Below, one piece after another: positions 21,119 through 32,760 of a stretch of 64,000 nt of DNA; the first letter of the stretch is position 1; the number at the start of each line of letters is the position of its first letter. Source of the DNA: Bidens hawaiensis (lineage: Eukaryota; Streptophyta; Magnoliopsida; Asterales; Asteraceae); the NCBI GenBank assembly GCA_021521415.1, contig JAIQDT010003553.1, positions 62,001 through 126,000 of the forward strand. Direction: 5' to 3'. Both the position numbers and the translations under genes were made by a program. The notes beneath the pieces are model-generated. The model saw only the letters and a program-made list of their open reading frames with translations, was not told the origin of the DNA and did no database searches.

Positions 21119-23655
21119 TTTTTTTTTGTTACAAAATAACTTCCATTTCTAGAAAATGTTTACAATAAAGTGGCAGGCAAACATGCAAAAAGCTGCGCCG
21201 CTACCCCCTTTTGAATAGCAAAGCCAATCCTACTAAAAACGAAGCTTTGAGACCTAGGAGTTGAAGAGGTTCCGTGTACGATACGCTGAACCCTACTCAA
21301 AAAATTTACAGCCTCTGGGGCAGGAAACCAAATGTATCAAAAGCAAATGGGAGAAAGACATATTGATTCTCTAAACAAGCTTTCTCGTGTTTAACAAATT
21401 TTCCTGATTCAGCCTTCAATGCAGCCTAACCCACAACAAACCCACAGTCCCTGAGCCCAATAAGAGGAGACACTCCTGTAAAATCCACACAAGTGTGTTT
21501 CCCCCCTGCCCACCCGAACACAAGAATATCAGCTGGTCGTAAAGTAGACCTCCCTTCAAGAGGATCCGTGAGAAAGTTAATATGGGCCTCTTTTTTAGCA
21601 GAAATCCCTGCCCATTTAAGAACATCACACAAAACATCTATAACCAAATCATGTCTGTACTTAAATCCAGGTAATTCTTTGCAATGCACAGCATGGTCTC
21701 TAAAAGAATCCAAACAGACCTTGCGACAAATTGGGCAAGGCTCATTAGCCGGGAACATATGTATCATTAATCGGTACTTAAAGATAGCCTGATACTCCAA
21801 ACCCGACATATGTTGCCCCAATCCTTCAATGGGGAAGGCCGTTAGAAAATCCTGAGCTCAAGGAGCCCGAAGGCATTCAAACACCGCCTTTTGGCGAGGG
21901 GATAAATTAAACTTCACTTCTAAACATTGGACGATTCCACTAAATAAGGCACTCGCCACAACATATTGGGCCTTGGGGGGGGTTGTCCTTATTAGAGAAC
22001 CCGCTAAGATCAAAATCTGGTAGTGAAGTACGTAAACGATCCTTCGCATACCCATAATCAGAGTCCAACCCATAAATAAAACAACCCCGAAGAATATGGT
22101 CTTGCAAACACCACGATAGTGCTCTTGAAGCCACAAAAGCATATGTAGATACATCCTCGGCCGAACATAGACCCAACCCCCCAAAACGGGTGGGAAGTGA
22201 CGCCAAACTCCATTGGAGATCCCCAAATAATGGACCCCATAAACCACGATGTCCTCAATCGCCCTTCGAAGGCCATATACATGAGCGAAGCAAAAGAAGC
22301 TCGCATTGAGGATCCCGGAGTCTTGGGAGACAGCTCATCAGTTCAACAGCGCTAGATGCCCTTTTCATAGCCAAACTGCTGATAAACCCCGAATCCCGGC
22401 TTACATCTCCACCAAGGAGTTTCACACCAAGCACCGGCCTTTCAATCCCGCATGGGAACAACCCCTCCTGCACCTTCACCCCTTTTCATGTAGGACAAAA
22501 TAACTCTGTTTTCTTAACATTTAATTGAAGACACAAACGAGCCCCCCCGGACCTGATAATATCGAATGCTTTGGCCACCTCTCTAGCATCCCCGATAATC
22601 GTACCATGTACCAAGCATGAAAGAGAAGCTTGCACCGATCTCTGATATGGTGAACAAGTGGGTGCAAAACTAAGGCAAAAAGGAGAGGCCCAAGAGGGTC
22701 CCCTGTTAAACCCTAGTGGTTGATTTAATGTATGTATCACCCACATATAACCTAGCCGACTGCCCATATAAAAAATACACCCAACGCGAAATAGAAGGAC
22801 ATCGACTCCGAACCTCGTGTAGAAGGGTCGTCCTATCGACCAAGTTGAAGGCATTAGAGAAATCAAGAGTAAGCATAGCCAATGACCCATCCGAATGAAA
22901 CTGATTTAAAAACCTGTTCGCACTAGGGAGCATGGCCTCTGCTCCACTAGGGACTCCCACCCCAAATTGAAGGTCACCGAGGTATTTAGCCATCTCCTTC
23001 CCGACACCCCTCATAGCCACCTTAGAGACCAACCGCCTCCAATTGGCCCCAACGGCAATAGGTCTAATCCCATTGTCCGGTTTAAGAAACGGCGTAAGGG
23101 GGGCAGACACAACAAACTCTGCCAACACCCTAGGACACCTTCCCCCCAAAAATAAATTAACCACCACATAAATAGCCTTAAGCAGACCATCCATAATCGG
23201 AGACCCCTCTCCGCACAACGCATCTAAAATGTGTTGGGCTCGCAATCCGTCTCGCCCACACGAAGTCCCTTCAGGGAAAGATTTAATGCACCCAAGCACA
23301 CTATCAACGTCCGCAACAAGGGGAGGCTCAGAAAGTATGTAAGCAGGCATAATCGGAGGGGCTGTGATGGGATGCTTAGAAAACAATGCGTTCAAAGTAT
23401 CCTTACTGAAAGGTGCAACCCCAGAAGAGCATAAAACTTTGACAGCAGTAGTGAAGTGCCTGTCCGTAACTTTCCGCAAACATTGTTTGACATTGGCGCA
23501 CAACCCGGAGTTATAGGACTCGGGGACAAATAAATCACCACTCGAAGCATCCCCTAAGGGTTGGTCTTGGTCAAAAAGCGATAGAATAAACTCAAAGAAA
23601 TCGTCACTGTCACCCCAAGCTGATAGCGACCGTTGAATACTTCGGCATTGCATAG
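21119..23655 (-). pseudogene. 5'-truncated non-LTR retrotransposon ORF with REL-type C-terminus
   Basis: Frames at 23653-22706, 22890-22486, 22479-22255, 22206-21940, 21821-21426 and on to about 21165 read one RT-like protein. RT blocks include EGTSCGRDGLRAQHILDAL, FLKPDNGIRPIAVGANWRRL, FGVGVPSGAEAMLPSANRFL and MLTLDFSNAFNLVDRTTLL (first catalytic Asp). The YxDD box near 22610 is lost in a short deletion. The C-terminus has CPICRKVC...HAVHC, then RHDLVIDVL and RPADILVFGW...CVDFTG. This order, CCHC then R-H-D/N then P-x-D with about 14 residues to D, resembles the restriction-like endonuclease of R2-type elements. An A9 tract at its 3' end (21118-21127) is consistent with target-primed insertion. 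No N-terminal DNA-binding fingers remain. Confidence 0.65.
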
Positions 23656-23689
23656 AATTTCTATTGCCAGACCTGCGTTGCTGACGATT

Positions 23690-24657
23690 AGAGTTTGAAA
23701 GGCTTCATCTTGCTTTGGCCCCCATTCATAAGGTTTATCCTTGTGAGTCAATGAGGTTAGAAGCAAAGCAATCTTGGAACAATTAAGAATGAATTGAAGA
23801 TAGTAACCCGCAAGTCCAATAAATGAACAAACTTCGGTAGGAGTGGTTGGAGTTTTCCAATTATTAACGGTTCGATTTTGGTTGGGTCAACGTGGATACC
23901 CTTTTCGTTTACTATATTCCCTAAGAAAGGATTTTCTTTCAAACTGAACTCGCACTTTGAGAACTTAGCATAAAGTTGTTCCTTCCTTAAGAGATCAAGG
24001 ATGGAATGAAGATGTTTCTCGTGCTCGGATTTGGACTTGGAATAAATAAGAATGTCGTCAATAAAAACGATCACGAATTTATCTAGGTAAGGTTTGCATC
24101 CATGGTTCATGAGTTCCATAAATACCGTGGGTGCATTGGTTAGCCCAAAAGGCGTAAACCTAAATTCGTAATGCCCACAACGAGTCTGAAAAGCATTTTT
24201 GGGTATGTCATCTTCATGCACACGTAGTTGATGATAACCCGAACGAAGATCAATCTTTGAGAAGCATGAAGCTCCTTGGAGTTGATAAAAAGATCGTCAA
24301 TCCGAGGCAAAGGATATCAATTCTTGATCGTGAGCTTGTTGTGCTCACGGTAATCGATGCACATACAGAAGGATCCATCTTTCTTCTTGATGAAAAGAAC
24401 GGGTGCACCCCAAGGAGATGAACTAGGGCGAATGAACGTTTCTCCGAAAGTTCTTGTAGCTGATTAGACAACTCTTGCATCTTGGAGGGAGCAAGACGAT
24501 AAGGAGCCATGACAATCAGGGTTGCACCAGGCACAAGATTAATTCGAAATTCAACTTCACGAGTAGGAGGAAGACCAGAAACATCCTCGGGAAACACTTC
24601 AGGATACCCACAAACTACGGGAATGTCCTCAATTTTCTGTTCCTTCGTTTCCACCAC
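23690..24657 (-). pseudogene. Tekay-like RT, C-terminally cut
   Basis: Frames 24657-24250, 24221-23757 and 23766-23690. The first has the RT entry region ([40 protein letters not shown]). The second carries the palm motifs [20 protein letters not shown] and the catalytic [14 protein letters not shown]. The third carries [17 protein letters not shown] at the RT-RNase H junction. At least two frameshifts. RNase H and integrase are absent; sequence switches to the non-LTR fragment between 23655 and 23700. Confidence 0.85.
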
Positions 24658-25110
24658 CTAAGCTACGAAGGCTATATACTTCTTGCGTAAGTACGCTTGG
24701 GCTTGAAATTGAGTGATAAGATTTAGGCTCAAGGAAGATGGATTTTCACCCGAGACACGAAGGATGTGACCATTGGAAAGCGGAATACGGATGAACTTCT
24801 CGAAGCAAACAATTTCAGCACGTTGAACAAATAACCAGTCCATGCCTACTATGATGTCAAAACTTCCCAATTGCATAGGAATGAGTTCGATTGAGAACTT
24901 GTGGCCGTTTAGATTTAATTCGTAATTTCGAATAACCGAGTCAATTGTTACAGATTTACCATTAGCTACTTCAACAAAATACGAGTTCTTAAGCTTAGAT
25001 CGGGGTTTAGCAAGTAAAGGCTCAAATTCAAAAGACAAAGCTATATCAGCACCAGTATCAAATAAAATGGTTGCAAAGTGGTCATTTACGAGAAATATAC
25101 TGTTCACCAC
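24658..25110 (-). pseudogene. Tekay-like aspartic protease
   Basis: A 150-residue open frame. FATILFDTGADIALSFEF carries the D-T-G active site and GSFDIIVGMDWLFVQRAEIV the flap and hydrophobic-hydrophobic-Gly-type block usual for Ty3/gypsy retropepsins. It is the best-preserved part of this element, though it ends at a stop directly before the RT frame and is closed off from gag by stops at 25111-25135. Confidence 0.8.
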
Positions 25111-26437
25111 ATCGCCGTTTTACTGAGCATGATAGGAGTTAATCATAAAGGCACGACCATGATTTTATAGAGGATCTTGAGAAGCTTGAATGATCTGACC
25201 ACATTGTGGTGTAGGAGCTAAAATGGCGGGATGCGACTGAACTTGAGCTTGGTTAGCCAACAATGGTGGAACCTGTGGCTAATAAGCTTGCTGGGTTTGG
25301 TACGTCTGAACCTGGTATGGTGGATCTAGAGCAAGCTGAAGTGTGTTCACATGTGTGAGTCATGGACACGTGTTGCGAAAATGGTTAGGATCACCACAAT
25401 TATAGCAAACTCGCATATGATTAATGGGTTAAACATATGGCATAGGAAGGGGGTTGGGTTGAGCAAACCTTGAAGGAGCAATTGGTGAATTGTGATCTCC
25501 CGACAAGTGGCACTAAGGTGTCCAAAACGGTTGCAACAGTTGCATTGATGGCACACCGTACTAGCTGACTGATGTCGTTGACAACTATTACATAATGGGT
25601 GAGGTCCGTTGTAGGGTTTCTTGAGTGGGGGCAAAGTTGGGTTGAGTTGCAGTTTGTTGGGTTAGCGCATAATTCTTGCGCTTCCTGTGGTTTGAGGAAT
25701 GAGAAGGCTTGGATGGCTCGGGTTTCGACTCTTTGGGTTCGGTAGAGGGTTTATCAGCAGTTTTCTTCGATTTCTACAATGTTAAAGTCCCGGCTTTAAC
25801 ATGATTATCAGTTAAAGTTGCAGCAAGGTTAATCGCGTCACCTAGTTCATTGGGAGCACTATTTAAGACACTATCTTGAATTTATCTCGGTAGTCCCCGA
25901 ATGTACTTATCGATGGCACGCGAGGTCGGGGTAACAAGGTGAGGTACCAGCACACTGAGTTCATTGAAACGAGAAGTGTAAGCTGCAAGCTCACCACTCT
26001 CTCTATTTGAGGTTCCAAAACTCAGCTTCCAAGTTCATAAGCTCACTTGGAGAGCAGAACTGCTTGGTTATCAGTTTTTTTAATTCGTCCCATGGCATAG
26101 CCATGGCTGCTTCGGCACCACGGGTTGTCTTTTCCTTCACCCACTAGGTAAGTGCCCCTTTTGCAAAGACACTTGTAGTAAAACGGGTTCGCTTGTCATC
26201 AGGACACTCAATGTGGAGGAATTTTCTCTCCATTTGTTTGTACCACTTAAGTAGGGTAGTGGCACCTTCAGTTCTGTCAAACTCTGGGGGTTTGGTACTG
26301 GTGAAAGTTTTAAACGAATAGTGAGATGCTTTCGGCTCGCTTGAAGCAGAGGTGATATTAGCAGAAAGATTTTGGTGAATTTGGGTCATCATGTCGGGAA
26401 GGACCGCGGCTAGTTGTTTGGTGATCTGAGCAGTCAA
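25111..26437 (-). pseudogene. Tekay-like gag with zinc knuckles
   Basis: The frame from 26437 gives KQLAAVLPDMMTQIHQNLSA and PPEFDRTEGATTLLKWYKQM, the N-terminal gag region. With stops and shifts it continues through MPWDELKKLITKQF, FWNLK and YTSRFNELSVLVPHLVTP (retrotransposon gag domain) to Lys/Pro/Ser-rich sequence. The C-terminal part has two CCHC motifs, CNCCNRFGHLSATC (about 25535-25490) and CYNCGDPNHFRNTC (about 25405-25365). It is clearly inactive. Confidence 0.78.
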
Positions 26438-27283
26438 CTGCCGCTAGAGGTTTCGGAAGAACGACGCTTGTTGAAACGGAGAGACATTCTGCGAACAATG
26501 GTGACGAAAATCATGAGACTCGGAATAGGGTGTGGTATAAGAATCCTTGTTAAAGTTTGCTTTAAAAGAAATAAAGAAATAAACATAAAAAAATAAAAAA
26601 ATCATAACAATGGTAATAAATCTTGCGTGGAACTTTAGAGTTTTCATGAACCACCATGGACTCTTATTTTCCAAAAATCAAAGGAACTCGAAATCAAGTC
26701 GAATCGAAAGCTGGGTATTCGTGTACAGACTTCCATTTAAAACATAGAGGGTCGGAGTGCAACCATATTCTTTTCACAAAGAAAACATGGTCAGGTATAA
26801 AAACTTAAAGTTGTGATTCATATGGCGTTGAAAGTGGTATGCTTTGGCTTAATATAGTTCACGCCCTTTCCTAACTCTCTAGGTAAGCAACCGGGTCCCA
26901 CGTCTGATTGGGATTTATACGCATTGCTTATCCTTAGTTTTCAATAACCTTGGTGTCAAGAGTTTCGGAAAACAAGCACGTGTTCCTTACAGTTAACTAC
27001 ATACCGGCCATATAGAACTATCTTTAAGAAGAATAAATGTCGGTACACCACAATAAAAATCAATAATTGAAAATGTTGGAAAAATCTTTGTTTTTAGGGA
27101 TAAGCCTTGAACTTGTGTGTGCTTTGTGTACATGAGGCGCAAATGAACTGACAAATAAATATTAAGCAAGTGCATTGAACAATCACATAAGGCCCACATA
27201 ATTTCTAATTATGTAACCTAAGCAATTAAGCAAATAACTGTAACTAACTAGAACACTAAGTCTAATGTCATATCTTATAGTAA
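26438..27283 (-). other. leader of Tekay-like element
   Basis: Non-coding sequence between PBS and gag. Short frames here have no recognisable product. No repeats or motifs stand out. Confidence 0.55.
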
Positions 27284-27297
27284 CGACTCTGACACCA
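27284..27297 (-). promoter_or_regulatory. decayed primer-binding site of Tekay-like element
   Basis: The minus strand reads TGGTGTCAGAGTCG, two changes from TGGTATCAGAGCCG, four bases from the LTR start at 27301. It fixes the minus orientation. Confidence 0.65.
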
Positions 27298-28126
27298 ATC
27301 TGTAACACCTTGGCTAAAGCAGAATACGCCCGGGTGTGACATACAAATTGTTCAAAACACATGTTACACTATTAAGTGACAATATTATCATTAATTCATT
27401 CAAAGGCATCAAGTACACAAGTTGTTTCAAATAAGGAGATTACAATGAAAATAAACGTTCAATTCTTATTCAAATATCCTAGGTCTAGTGTCTTCATTCA
27501 TTTCATCCTCTAACAATTGTACCTGTAACATATATATAAAATAATGTCAAATAACTTAATAGTTGGTGAGTTCACACAGTTTAAATACTACATAAAAACC
27601 ATACAATTCCATGAAAACTTGTGAAAAGCAAGTAAGGGTTCTTTACACTCGAATCAGAGGTCCCGAGTGTAAAGAATAAAATAAGGTCTTTTCCAGTTGG
27701 GATTGTGCACCAACGTACTCAGATCGTGGTCCCTTTTCCACTCGAAACACGGTCCTGAGTGCAAAGGGGGGCGTATGAACATACTTATCGAAAAATTCTA
27801 AGCACGTAATATTTGAGCATGTAACAAGTAAACACACATGTCCATGATGAGAATTGTAGTTTTTAAATAATAAATAAACGAATTTGAATTTTTGATAGGA
27901 TATATATGCTACCCCCAAAATAGTTAAAACGGGTAAAAGAGGGGGGGGGGGGGGTGAGAAACTCACATTTGGAATTGGATGACAACTTGGAAAAGAAATG
28001 GAAAGCGCGTTATATGAAACCAAATAATCGAATCTCGCGAGCTAAAATAATAAACACAATAATTAGTAACTAAATAATGGAAATAAAATGTTGGTTTAAA
28101 GTTCATGCATTATTGTTTATATACAT

Positions 28127-28201
<75 letters not shown>

Positions 28202-28567
28202 AATAATTTGGTCTATCGGATTTTAACAATATATTATTATAATATTACTTATAAGATGATTATTGAATATAATAATGTTTACGGAATTTTAGCGTTATCG
28301 GTATGCTTATTTGTTATAAACACTTGTCGGTTTTGAGTTAAAGTTACAACAATATTAGATTATGTATATACATATTTATATATTTATTTTACAAGTTGTA
28401 GTGATTGGTTCGGGTTGTAAAAGTTGGATTCTTGGATGAAAAAAGATTGAAAACAATCTAAAACAATTTTTATTTTATTTAATAATGAATTTATAAACAT
28501 ATATATAATTTATTCTATTTAATAAACATGGTTAAAAACATGTGTAAAATGGATTTGTAGAGAACAA

Positions 28568-28640
28568 GGTTTGAACCCCGGCCTCCATGACCACGCCTAG
28601 TATACACAACCACTAGACCAAACTGTCTTTGTGTTATAAA
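28568..28640 (-). repeat. tRNA-derived (SINE head-like) sequence
   Basis: On the minus strand TGGTCTAGTGGTTG (28620-28607) resembles a Pol III A box, and GGTTCAAACC (28577-28568) a B box, about 33 bp apart, as in tRNA genes and SINE heads. The cloverleaf is not intact and no clear poly(A) or poly(T) tail follows, so it is a relic or SINE head rather than a working tRNA gene. Confidence 0.35.
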
Positions 28641-28651
28641 GTCAGAAACGA

Positions 28652-28716
<65 letters not shown>

Positions 28717-30144
28717 GAATGGTTCAAGAGAGAAATGATATTACTGCAAGAAATGCGATAAATGAATATGGGCCACTAGTTTTGTTTTAACTTTTAAATG
28801 TTTAAAGCTAAATAAAGAAAATATTAATCATTCTCTTTCTTCAATTAATATAACAAATGAACCATAATACTTATCTACTTAATTAATATAACTAATTAAA
28901 TTATTATAATTGAAAAATATTAAGAACTCATTTATTTTTATAACTTATTTTTTGTGTCTTGAATTTTTATCCTACACAAGTATAATTTATTCAAACATTA
29001 AAATTTCTTTTTATTCAAAACTAATTTCTTCCAACTCAATATATTAATATCCATCAAAACATACTTACATTATAATGAATAATACCAAAAATCTATTTTA
29101 CATGTGTTTGCATTAAAAATCAACAAAAAACATACAACCTACACAAAAACATATAATCTACACTTGTTCTAAGAATAAGACAACATATAACCTACACATG
29201 AAAAACATATAACCTACACACAAAATTTATCATCAATGAAATACACACGCACACGAAAACATATAACCTACACACGAAAATTTTATATTACACAAATACA
29301 ATTTATTCATATATTAATTTCTTTTTATTTAAAACCAATTTATTCAAACTCAACATATCAATATCCATCAACACGTAGTTACATTGTGATGAATATTACA
29401 AAAAACTATCTTACACATGTTTGCATTAAATTTCAATAAAAAATATACAACCTACACAAAAACATATAACTTACACTTGTTCTAAGAATAAAAAAACATA
29501 TAACCTACATATATACGAAAAACATATAACCTACGCATGTGTAGGATATGTGTATCTTTATGTAGTTTATATAATTGTTGATGTCGAATTACATATGTAA
29601 GTTGTATGCTTTTTGTATGTTGTACGTTTTTATCGCTCAAAATAAGTGTAGGCTACATAACTTTGTGTAGGTTGTATATTTATTGTTTACATTTAATGAA
29701 CACATTTGTATGATATTTTTTTATTATTATTTATGTCAATAATATTTATAGGCATACCAATTGAAAAAAAATATATATTATGTTTTGATATTTAGTGTTA
29801 AAAAACATGCTAATAAATTGAGTGGAATTTTTTTTAATATAAAGAATTATTATATGAATAAATTGTATTTATGTTGAATAAAATGAAGAATGTGTAAATA
29901 AAAAATAAAACTAAAGTAGTGTTTTTATCTTTTTAATTATTATAGTTAAATTAGTTATATATATTAATTAGAGATATATTTATTATGATTATATTAGTTG
30001 CATTAGTTAGAGAGAGAGAGTGCATTTATTGTTGCATTTAGATCTTTTTTATTTATTTTTAAATATATAAAACTTAAATAAAACTAGTGGCTCATATTCA
30101 TTTCTCTCATTTTTTGTAACAATTTGATTTCTTTCTTGAACTTA

Positions 30145-30148
<4 letters not shown>
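28717..30148. mobile_element. 1.4-kb foldback element in a TA tract, inverted copy
   Basis: Begins GGTTCAAGAGAGAAATGATA and ends with the reverse complement of GTTCAAGAAAGAAATCAAAT, flanked by (TA)n on both sides (28653-28716 and 30149-30182). Its sequence is the reverse complement of 19529-20940 with moderate divergence. The interior repeats CATATAACCTACAC-like 14-mers between 29120 and 29560, switching to GTGTAGG orientation after about 29550. Confidence 0.7.
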
Positions 30149-30186
<38 letters not shown>

Positions 30187-31028
30187 CATCAAGTTCATCA
30201 TCTTCACTAGAAACCCTAGAATTAAATTATCCAAATATGTTCCATGTTTGTTAAATTAAAGTTAGGGGTTTTGTTTGTCGGGTTAAAACGAATCAAAACC
30301 ATGTAATAAATACCTTGGATGTTGCTGGAAGGACGGTGAACGGAGCTTGGCCGGAATCGGATGTGGGTGAACTAATTAGTGGTTACCAAGGGTTCGTTTT
30401 TATAATATAATGGTTGCCGAACGTTTGGACGATGATTAGTGTCCTTTTTATAATTGGATCAGTTCGTGCTTAATTCGAGTTATTGAGATTTTGGTTAAAA
30501 TCCGATCGGTTGGGATTCATTACGGGTTAATTAGGAGTTAAATGATGAAATAAATCACAAATGAAGTTTATAATTAGTGGAGACGACGTTTGGGGTGATT
30601 AACGGATCAAAACAAACTATATTATGTCGTTTTGTACATCGCTGGAACGCGCTGCCGTCGCCGGAATGTTTTCGCCGGAAAACCGAGTTGGGGAAGGGGA
30701 CGGGGCTGGGTGGGATAATTATAATAATTATTATTTAAATGTTACATTTTGGACCCATAGACTTTATAAATATATAAACTAATTTTAAACTTTATTTACT
30801 TTATAACCCTTGAACTTTATAAATATATATAACTAGATAAAACTTTATATACATTAATATCTTTGGTTTGTTTACGTTTTACACTCGTATAGTTTTTAAC
30901 TTTGATTATTTTATAAAATTTTATAGCTCGGAGATTCGTTATTTGAACTAAACGAAATAGAAAATGAAGAATAGTTGCTATAAATCGACGTACCTTTGAT
31001 TAAACGATTAACGACAAATAAGAATACA

Positions 31029-31661
31029 TTAAAACGACACAACGTGTCGGTTTAACAAATACAAATACAAACACAAATACGAATAAAAATTTACAAATGT
31101 CACAATCTCCATTATTGGCTTAATAACAATAACATCGTTAAGAGCAAGCAGGTCTTTCGGCAAATTCGGCAACAACCTGTTGATAATCATCTGGAGAAAA
31201 TGTGGATACCTAAAAAACTTATCCCGTTTGCTGGTGCAGTTCTCCTTCATATGATAGAAAATCATCTCATAAAAGTTTAATGGCTTGTTAAGGATTAAAT
31301 CTACCATTGCCGGCTGCAACATATTTCAGCACTTGTCAAACCCGGCAAGCCTCCCACCAATACAATGAATCAACACGTGCATCTAGTACTTCTACGGCTC
31401 ACACAGATTAGCTTTGTTGTACTTTGAGTCGTTCAAACTATCATAATATCTCAATCGTCTAAAAAATACTTTAATTAACTCCTTCTCAAAGCTGTACACA
31501 TAATTGTCATTGTCTTTAAACAATAATGTGTCTCGAATAATCTGAGGAGTAATAATCACTTCTTGCTTCTGGATTGTTGCCACAATATGATTTCGCTTAA
31601 TAATATATTCTTGATATTCAAAGAAAAGTGATAATCCCATCATATCTGGCATGATCAGCAT
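31029..31661 (-). pseudogene. fragment of a retrotransposon-associated ORF, function unknown
   Basis: Two frames in order, 31661-31392 (LSLFFEYQEYIIKRNHIVAT, IITPQIIRDTLLFKDNDNYV, YSFEKELIKVFFRRLRYYDS) and 31322-31029 (MVDLILNKPLNFYEMIFYHM, DKFFRYPHFLQMIINRLLPN). I recall similar IT..I-R-D-x-L-x-F and NKPFNFSRMIF / YPRFVQMII blocks in long ORFs of non-autonomous Asteraceae retroelements, but cannot name a domain. A frameshift separates the halves, and the middle (LYWW-type) part survives only in pieces. Confidence 0.45.
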
Positions 31662-31759
31662 AGTTTAAACCAAGGATTGCAACTATGAGCCTGAGGAACC
31701 TCTTTTTGTTCTAGTTGACCCTCGGGCATGTTTATCTATTATAGATCACCCATTACTAC

Positions 31760-32760
31760 AAAAACAAGATGACTTCTTTTAAAAAAATCAAAGGAAAGGA
31801 CTGAATTGTCCTCCATTCTCTAAACAACAATGTAGTGAATGAGCATAGTCCATTCGCCTCATATATCAGCGAATGAGTGTCCATTCTCTAAAGTGAATGG
31901 GCATTCGCCAACAATAACAGTCAATAAGTCAACTTTAATCCACTCGCTGGATTTCAACAAATGATGTCCATTCACCAAGAAGATCATTCGCTTAAATAGT
32001 AAGCGAAGCACCAAGTAGCGAATGGATAAGCGAATGAATCAAATTAGGAGAATGAAACAAAATCGACGAATGAGTTCAAACAAGCATATGAACTCAACAG
32101 ACAAGTATAAACCCAGATTTCAATTAACCCAAAAACATGAATAATTATATAAAAAAAATTATATTTTCAACATCGAAAAGTGATCGATAAACCAATTATG
32201 ATAATTAATTTTGATGTTAAGCATGTTTCTTAGGTAAATTATTTCAATAACAGTTCTTTAGGGTTTACATGAATTAAGTCTAAACTGAATCACCCAAACA
32301 ATCAGTTAGCGTCTAAAAGCACTGATTAACTACCTATAATGATGAACGAAGATGATCGATGATCTATAAAACACTAAAAAACATAGGAAAAGTCTGGTAG
32401 AGTTTCTTTTAGAGTGATAGATAATCAATGAAGAACAATGGTTGATGAATGAGATCCCTTTTGTGAAGAACCCTTTTTATAGTCTGTACACCCATTCTCT
32501 AATCACAAGGTGGCGTACGGCCTCATTACTTAAAAAGACTAGAGAATGAGTCACCACTCGCTTAGAAAGTTAGCGAATATCCAACCTTCAATATTAAGCG
32601 AAAGAAAGGATCGGCAAATGGATCATTCTCTTAAGAAAACACTCTCCATTTGCTGGATATTCAGCGATTGGGGTTCCATTCGCTAGAAAATCAGGGAATG
32701 GAGAACCTTTTAAGCGAATGAATATTTAATTTTTTAAAATGGACCCCACTGTTAATAACA
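31760..32760 (-). repeat. GCGAATG-motif leader/LTR region
   Basis: CGAATG and CATTCGC hexamers cluster at about 31830-32070 and again at 32545-32725 (mostly GCGAATGA), with an A/C-rich motif-free interval between and a TTTTTATAG box-like stretch near 32475. The layout copies that of the CGAATG family at 1.8-3.0 and 17.1-18.4 kb, but no PBS is recognisable, so the LTR boundaries are not set. Confidence 0.45.

Larger units (their letters stand above)
18469..31010 (-). mobile_element. degenerate Tekay-like Ty3/gypsy element, rearranged
   Basis: LTRs share the start TGTAACACC at 18469 and 27301 and then a common 700-bp stretch with modest divergence. In minus orientation the order is 5' LTR (about 31010 to 27301), PBS (27297-27284), gag, protease, partial RT, then a non-LTR retrotransposon fragment in place of RNase H and integrase, then a 3' LTR truncated on its inner side. 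Both LTRs contain TA tracts with trapped DNA elements. The DTGAD protease, tandem zinc knuckles and [13 protein letters not shown] signature fit the chromovirus/Tekay side of Ty3/gypsy. The right boundary is approximate. Confidence 0.75.
27301..31010 (-). repeat. 5' LTR of Tekay-like element, with insertions
   Basis: Matches 18469 onward from TGTAACACC, including the 'ggtcccgagtgtaaagaataa' region and the sequence around 28200-28345 (matching 20980-21118). Beyond that it continues with an inserted SINE-like scrap, a TA tract and a foldback element (28717-30148), then 30183 to about 31010 with GAGATTTTGG- and ATTTTGGACCC-type sequence. The outer end is approximate. Confidence 0.65.

Noticed and set aside
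22967..23434. Plus-strand frames opposite the LINE-like RT
   Set aside because: They are antisense to a clear RT reading frame and have no recognisable product.
28568..28640. Functional tRNA gene
   Set aside because: Box-like motifs exist, but the acceptor and anticodon stems do not pair; only a relic is supported.
28515..28727. Open frame rich in Ile/Tyr
   Set aside because: Encoded by a (TA)n tract.
31034..31049. Short palindrome CGACACAACGTGTCG
   Set aside because: A single small inverted repeat at an uncertain element boundary; common by chance at this scale.
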